Shown here: positions 5,978 to 8,823 of the stretch, one piece after another | How the letters are laid out: the number at the start of each line of letters is the position of its first letter | Position numbering within the stretch: the first letter of the stretch is position 1 | NCBI GenBank assembly: GCA_031279965.1 | Contig: JAITHM010000052.1 | Span: 1 to 8,823, forward strand | DNA: 8,823 bases | DNA from: Spirochaetaceae bacterium | GTDB lineage: Bacteria > Spirochaetota > Spirochaetia > Treponematales > Breznakiellaceae | Direction of reading: 5' to 3' | The notes under the pieces: generated by a model | Told to the model about the DNA's origin: nothing | Database searches by the model: none | Seen by the model: only the letters and a program-made list of their open reading frames with translations | Made by a program: the position numbers and the translations under genes

Positions 5978-6007
5978 GCCGTTTTGTAATCAGCTCGATT
6001 AAACGGC
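5978..6007 (+). other. Bulged hairpin upstream of the GHKL-HDOD gene
   Basis: GCCGTTT (5978-5984) pairs with AAACGGC (6001-6007), and inside it AATC (5988-5991) pairs with GATT (5997-6000), leaving a three-base bulge and a five-base AGCTC loop. It ends 30 bases before the start codon and 16 bases before the ribosome site. It may be a leader structure or a protein-binding dyad. No T tract follows on either strand, so it is not a terminator. Confidence 0.4.
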
Positions 6008-6037
6008 AATATTTATAAAAGTTAGAGGATTAGAATC

Positions 6038-7534
6038 ATGAGCGAAGGACCGGGACTTGTTGTTGATGAAGTAAAAGTGAAGCAGTCTGTTCAATCGGGT
6101 ATGCCACTGACGATTACATCATACACGTTGCCGCACGAAATGGAAATATATATTGGTCAAGTGCTGGGAGTGTTCCTTAAATACGCAGGCTGCGAAAATT
6201 TAAAGGATTATCTTGAATACTGTGTGCAGGAATTGGCGGTAAACGCGAAGAAAGCAAATACCAAGCGGGTTTATTTTTCAGAAAAACAACTTGATCTCAA
6301 CAATCCCAACGACTACAAGCAAGGAATGTTGACTTTTAAGAAGGATACACTTGACAATCTAAAGTATTATCTTCAGCTTCAGCGAGAAAAAGGCTATTAC
6401 ATTAAAGTTATCCTTGTTTATAAAAAAGATTCGATACTCATCGAAGTGCGCAATAATGTTGTCGTTTCCAAGATGGAACTTTTGCGAATCCACGACAAAC
6501 TGGCACATTCACGGCAATATAACAGTCTTGAAGAAGCATTTGCTCAGGTTTTGGACAGCTCAGAAGGGGCTGGATTAGGACTTGTGGTACTTGTTTTGAT
6601 GTTAAAAAAGATGGGATTGGACGAGGACTGCTTTGAAATAACTGCAAATGAACTTGAAACGCTTGCCCGGTTGCGTATTCCGCTTGCCCAGACCAAAATA
6701 AACAATGTTACCGGACTTACCCAGGCGATTGTTGAGCAAGTTAATTCGCTGCCGCATTTTCCGGAAAATATTATGGTTGTGCAGAAACTTGCCTCTGATC
6801 CAAAATCCGAAATTACCGACATAGCAAAAAAGATTTCCACCGACCCTTCGATGACTGCCGACATACTTAAAATTGTCAATTCGGCTCAGTTTATGCTTTC
6901 TAAAAAAGTTGACAGCATTGCTGAAGCCGTCAAAATACTCGGCATTAAAGGCATCAAAAACCTGTTGTATTCGTATGGCACACAGAAGATTCTTGGGGAA
7001 GATTCACCTGAAAAGAAAGATTTGTGGAATCACAGCTATAAAACTGCATTTTACGCCTACAATTTGGTCAAGAATTTTGGCAAAAACAAATCGATACTTG
7101 ATGACACCTATGTAGGCGGCATATTGCATGACATGGGAAAAATTGTATTTTTTATCAGCATTCCTGATTTTGCCCTTAAAATGAAGGCATTTTGCAAGGA
7201 GAAGGGAATCCCGCAAATTACCTTTGAAGATGTTTCCTCCGGTATGAATCATGCAGAAATTGGGGCGCTTATTGCTGAAAAATGGAATTTCCCTCAGATG
7301 CTTTCCGCAGCAATCCGCTATCATCACGATCCGTTGGCTGCGCCGGCGCAGTTCCGGCCGCTGGTTGACGCTGTATATGTGGCCAATATGTTGTGTGAAA
7401 TTGAACACGGGCGGGCTGTTTACGAGCAATTTGAACCGACAATACTTGCAGGTTTTGGCTTTACCGCAAAAAAACAGGTTGAACTTGTAATCCGCAAGTT
7501 CTCCGATGGATTTATTAAAGAGCAATCTCCTTAG
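6038..7534 (+). CDS. GHKL-like ATPase domain fused to an HDOD/HD domain, signalling protein
   Basis: The protein has 498 residues, with AGAGGA (6024-6029) eight bases before the ATG. It is soluble, with no signal peptide or membrane segment. The N-terminal ~215 residues resemble a histidine-kinase-type ATP-binding fold. The N box is YCVQELAVNAKKAN (Glu65, Asn69) and the G2 box is EGAGLGLVV (176-184). The G1 position reads IEVRNN where kinases have an Asp-rich DxGxG, so ATP binding may be altered or lost. There is no phospho-acceptor His domain. Residues ~228-440 form an HDOD domain (VNSLPHFPENIMVVQKLASDP, SILKIVNSAQF-like helix, AVKILGIKGIKNLL). Unlike many HDOD domains, the metal-site residues are kept: His332, His364-Asp365 (LHDMGK), His405, His429-His430 and Asp444. 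It could hydrolyse a phosphodiester or nucleotide, or act as a signalling scaffold; the target is unknown. The nucleoside hydrolase gene follows after 72 bases without an obvious terminator. Confidence 0.88.
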   Translation: MSEGPGLVVDEVKVKQSVQSGMPLTITSYTLPHEMEIYIGQVLGVFLKYAGCENLKDYLEYCVQELAVNAKKANTKRVYFSEKQLDLNNPNDYKQGMLTFKKDTLDNLKYYLQLQREKGYYIKVILVYKKDSILIEVRNNVVVSKMELLRIHDKLAHSRQYNSLEEAFAQVLDSSEGAGLGLVVLVLMLKKMGLDEDCFEITANELETLARLRIPLAQTKINNVTGLTQAIVEQVNSLPHFPENIMVVQKLASDPKSEITDIAKKISTDPSMTADILKIVNSAQFMLSKKVDSIAEAVKILGIKGIKNLLYSYGTQKILGEDSPEKKDLWNHSYKTAFYAYNLVKNFGKNKSILDDTYVGGILHDMGKIVFFISIPDFALKMKAFCKEKGIPQITFEDVSSGMNHAEIGALIAEKWNFPQMLSAAIRYHHDPLAAPAQFRPLVDAVYVANMLCEIEHGRAVYEQFEPTILAGFGFTAKKQVELVIRKFSDGFIKEQSP

Positions 7535-7606
7535 AGCCATATTGATTAATCGGAAGATGATGCTGCCGCAACGCATTATGACTGCCGCGGCGAAGGATGA
7601 TACACT

Positions 7607-8542
7607 ATGACTGATAAAATTCCAGTTATTATTGACTGCGACCCTGGTCACGATGATGCTATGGCGCTGGTGCTTGCGTTTGCAAACCAAAAGCTCGATA
7701 TCCGCGCGGTTACCGTTACCGGCGGCAATCAAACATTGGCCAAGACGCTGCGCAACGCAAAGAATGTACTGCATTGCCTGGGAAAACAGCCGCTTGTGGC
7801 CGCTGGCGCCGACAAACCACTCTGCCGAGACCTACAAGTCGCCCCCAATGTTCACGGCGAGACCGGTCTTGACGGAACTAATCTTGCCGAGGCCCCGTGG
7901 AGCGAAGTTAAAGAGAGCGCATGGGAACTTACACACCGCCTTATTGAAGAAAGCGAAAAACCAATCACACTGATAACGCTTGGCCCGCTTACCAACATTG
8001 CCATCCTTTTGAGCGCATATCCCAAAATAAGGCGGCGGATCAAGCGGATTTCACTTATGGGCGGCAGCGTACTTGCCGGCGGAAACTGGACGAGCGCCGC
8101 AGAGTTCAACATTGTCGTTGACCCTGAAGCGGCAGATATTGTTTTTACATCAGGAATTCCAATTACAATGTGCGGGCTTGATGTTACGCATAAAGCAATG
8201 ATACTACCGCCCGAACTGGCCGAGTTGAAGCAACATGGGGGACGGGCTTCAAAGCTTGTCTCCGAACTGGTCGATTTTTACTGGATTTTTCATTCTAACC
8301 AGGGTTTCGCTGGTGCGCCGCTCCACGACCCCTGCGCAGTCGCCGCGCTTGCCGCACCGGAGCTTTTTACGATGAGGGATATGCACATTGACATTGAAAC
8401 ACGCGGGACATACACGACAGGGATGACGCTCGCCGACCACAGGATGTGGACAAAGGCGCCGCCGAACGCATCGGTCTGTCTTGACCTTAACCGCCCGGCA
8501 TTTATCCGGCTTCTGATCGATGCCTGTAAATCCTACGGCTGA
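7607..8542 (+). CDS. rihA: Pyrimidine/inosine-uridine ribonucleoside hydrolase, RihA-like
   Basis: This enzyme family cleaves the N-glycosidic bond of ribonucleosides to free base and ribose in the cytoplasm for salvage. The 311-residue length matches E. coli RihA. The calcium-binding signature DCDPGHDDAMAL is intact (Asp12, Asp16, Asp17), as are GGNQT (Asn41), NVHGETGLDG (81-90), ITLGPLTNIA, the ribose-binding AEFNIVVDPEAA (Glu166, Asn168) and GAPLHDPCAV with the catalytic-site His240 and Asp241. The pattern of motifs (GLDVTHKA, GTYTTGMT) is nearer to RihA than to RihC. Substrate preference within the family cannot be read from sequence alone, so the gene symbol is by similarity. AAGGA (7593-7597) precedes the ATG by nine bases. 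It may share a transcript with the GHKL-HDOD gene. No transporter or other salvage gene is visible. Confidence 0.92.
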   Translation: MTDKIPVIIDCDPGHDDAMALVLAFANQKLDIRAVTVTGGNQTLAKTLRNAKNVLHCLGKQPLVAAGADKPLCRDLQVAPNVHGETGLDGTNLAEAPWSEVKESAWELTHRLIEESEKPITLITLGPLTNIAILLSAYPKIRRRIKRISLMGGSVLAGGNWTSAAEFNIVVDPEAADIVFTSGIPITMCGLDVTHKAMILPPELAELKQHGGRASKLVSELVDFYWIFHSNQGFAGAPLHDPCAVAALAAPELFTMRDMHIDIETRGTYTTGMTLADHRMWTKAPPNASVCLDLNRPAFIRLLIDACKSYG

Positions 8543-8574
8543 TACTTCGTATTTTGGGAATTACCGGCGTTGCC

Positions 8575-8625
8575 CAGGGCGAGCGCGTCCGGTTGAGATT
8601 TCGGATTCCAGATTTCGGATTTCGG
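8575..8625. repeat. Dispersed repeat fragments, copy B plus AGATTTCGGATT direct repeats
   Basis: CAGGGCGAGCGC (8575-8586) and CCGGTTGAG (8589-8597) repeat blocks found at 5758-5787. They run directly into AGATTTCGGATT (8596-8607), repeated exactly at 8610-8621, with a further GATTTCGG at 8618-8625. From memory, short GATTTCGGATT-type tandem repeats occur between genes in many unrelated bacteria. This looks like accumulated intergenic repeat DNA rather than a gene. A short GC hairpin (GGCGC 8657-8661, GCGCC 8665-8669) follows without a T tract. Confidence 0.5.
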
Positions 8626-8670
8626 GGGGATGGACGGGAACGGGCTGCCAGTCGGCGGCGCGAAGCGCCC

Positions 8671-8726
8671 GCTTGACAAACCGCTTGACAAACCGCTTGA
8701 CAAACCGCTTGACAAACCGCTTGAGC
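8671..8726 (+). repeat. 12-bp tandem repeat carrying consensus -35 boxes
   Basis: A unit of GCTTGACAAACC is repeated four times, then a partial fifth copy ends in TTGAGC. Each full copy contains a perfect TTGACA hexamer (8673, 8685, 8697 and 8709). Such exact short arrays usually vary in copy number between strains. Confidence 0.9.
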
Positions 8727-8737
8727 CGTGGTATATT
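8709..8737 (+). promoter_or_regulatory. Strong sigma-70-type promoter for the gene at 8773
   Basis: The fourth TTGACA of the tandem array (8709-8714) lies exactly 17 bases from TATATT (8732-8737), which overlaps further -10-like words TATTAT and TATACT. The expected transcript starts near 8744 and has a leader of about 28 bases with AAGGAG at 8761-8766. Confidence 0.75.
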
Positions 8738-8772
8738 ATACTGAAAACTTAGTTTGAAATAAGGAGACCTTT

Positions 8773-8823
8773 ATGAAAACGCTAAAATCCACCTCCATGG
8801 AAGCCGGGCGGAGCGCGGCCGGC
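8773..8823 (+). CDS. Start of an unidentified gene, cut by the window end
   Basis: Seventeen codons are present (MKTLKSTSMEAGRSAAG) and the frame is open to the last base. The start is well supported by AAGGAG (8761-8766) six bases upstream and by a near-consensus promoter ahead of it. The N-terminus is not a signal peptide: it is polar, with Ser, Gly and Ala. I do not recognise the family. The strong promoter suggests an abundant product. Confidence 0.7.
   Translation, partial: MKTLKSTSMEAGRSAAG

Larger units (their letters stand above)
5722..6037. other. Divergent intergenic region
   Basis: This 316-bp gap separates the minus-strand lipid/rbfA/truB operon from the plus-strand regulator gene. 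It contains a dispersed-repeat fragment (5758-5787), a minus-strand promoter candidate (5870-5900), a short dyad AAAATT/AATTTT (5891-5904) and a bulged hairpin (5978-6007). No believable small gene is present: short reading frames lack ribosome sites. I could not find a convincing plus-strand promoter for the gene at 6038. Confidence 0.7.

Noticed and set aside
7004..7774. Long minus-strand reading frame (256 codons) opposite the GHKL-HDOD gene
   Set aside because: It is antisense to a gene with clear domain motifs, has no recognisable protein features and runs into the start of the nucleoside hydrolase gene.
8533..8715. Minus-strand frame encoding SSGL repeats
   Set aside because: The repeat is only the tandem -35 array read backwards, and the rest covers intergenic repeats and has no ribosome site.
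8671..8726. CRISPR-like array
   Set aside because: The 12-base units are directly adjacent with no spacers, and no cas gene is nearby.

Overview
The window is bacterial chromosomal DNA, probably from a spirochaete and plausibly a Treponema of moderate GC. This assignment is an inference from gene style: a relaxed lipobox (LFPAC), a signal-peptide protein with beta-barrel character, a TruB with a GHTGTLDKFASG catalytic loop, and a GHKL-HDOD regulator. No rRNA or tRNA is present to confirm it. I see no complete insertion sequence, integrase, CRISPR array or phage gene.

Layout. (1) 1-200: intergenic DNA with an inverted copy of a low-complexity CAGTGG/CCCACTG repeat and a small GC-rich hairpin. 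(2) 203-832 (+): secreted, probably outer-membrane beta-barrel protein, closed by a strong terminator at 875-907. (3) 958-3554 (+): a zinc-acquisition cluster of three genes. They are a small His/Cys membrane protein that may be leaderless, a zinc-binding lipoprotein with a ZinT domain inserted into a ZnuA domain, and a membrane-anchored protein with a YcgQ/DUF1980-like domain. Homologous sets are, from memory, typical of Firmicutes zinc loci, so lateral transfer is plausible. The ABC permease and ATPase expected with a ZnuA protein are absent here. (4) 5721-3595 (-): a tight, overlapping operon of a soluble glycerolipid acyltransferase, rbfA (30S maturation) and truB (tRNA psi55 synthase), convergent with the zinc cluster. 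(5) 5722-6037: a 316-bp divergent intergenic region with a dispersed-repeat fragment, a good minus-strand promoter candidate and a bulged hairpin. (6) 6038-7534 (+): a GHKL-like ATPase domain fused to an HDOD/HD domain. (7) 7607-8542 (+): a RihA-like ribonucleoside hydrolase. (8) 8543-8823: a repeat-rich intergenic region in which a 12-bp tandem array carries four perfect TTGACA boxes. The last of these sits 17 bp from a TATATT box and drives a gene whose first 17 codons are in the window.

Most notable are the nested ZnuA(ZinT(His/Glu loop)) architecture and its unusual operon context, and the promoter built from a tandem array of consensus -35 boxes. The remaining genes look ordinary for a free-living or gut spirochaete: ribosome and tRNA maturation, lipid synthesis, nucleoside salvage and signalling.
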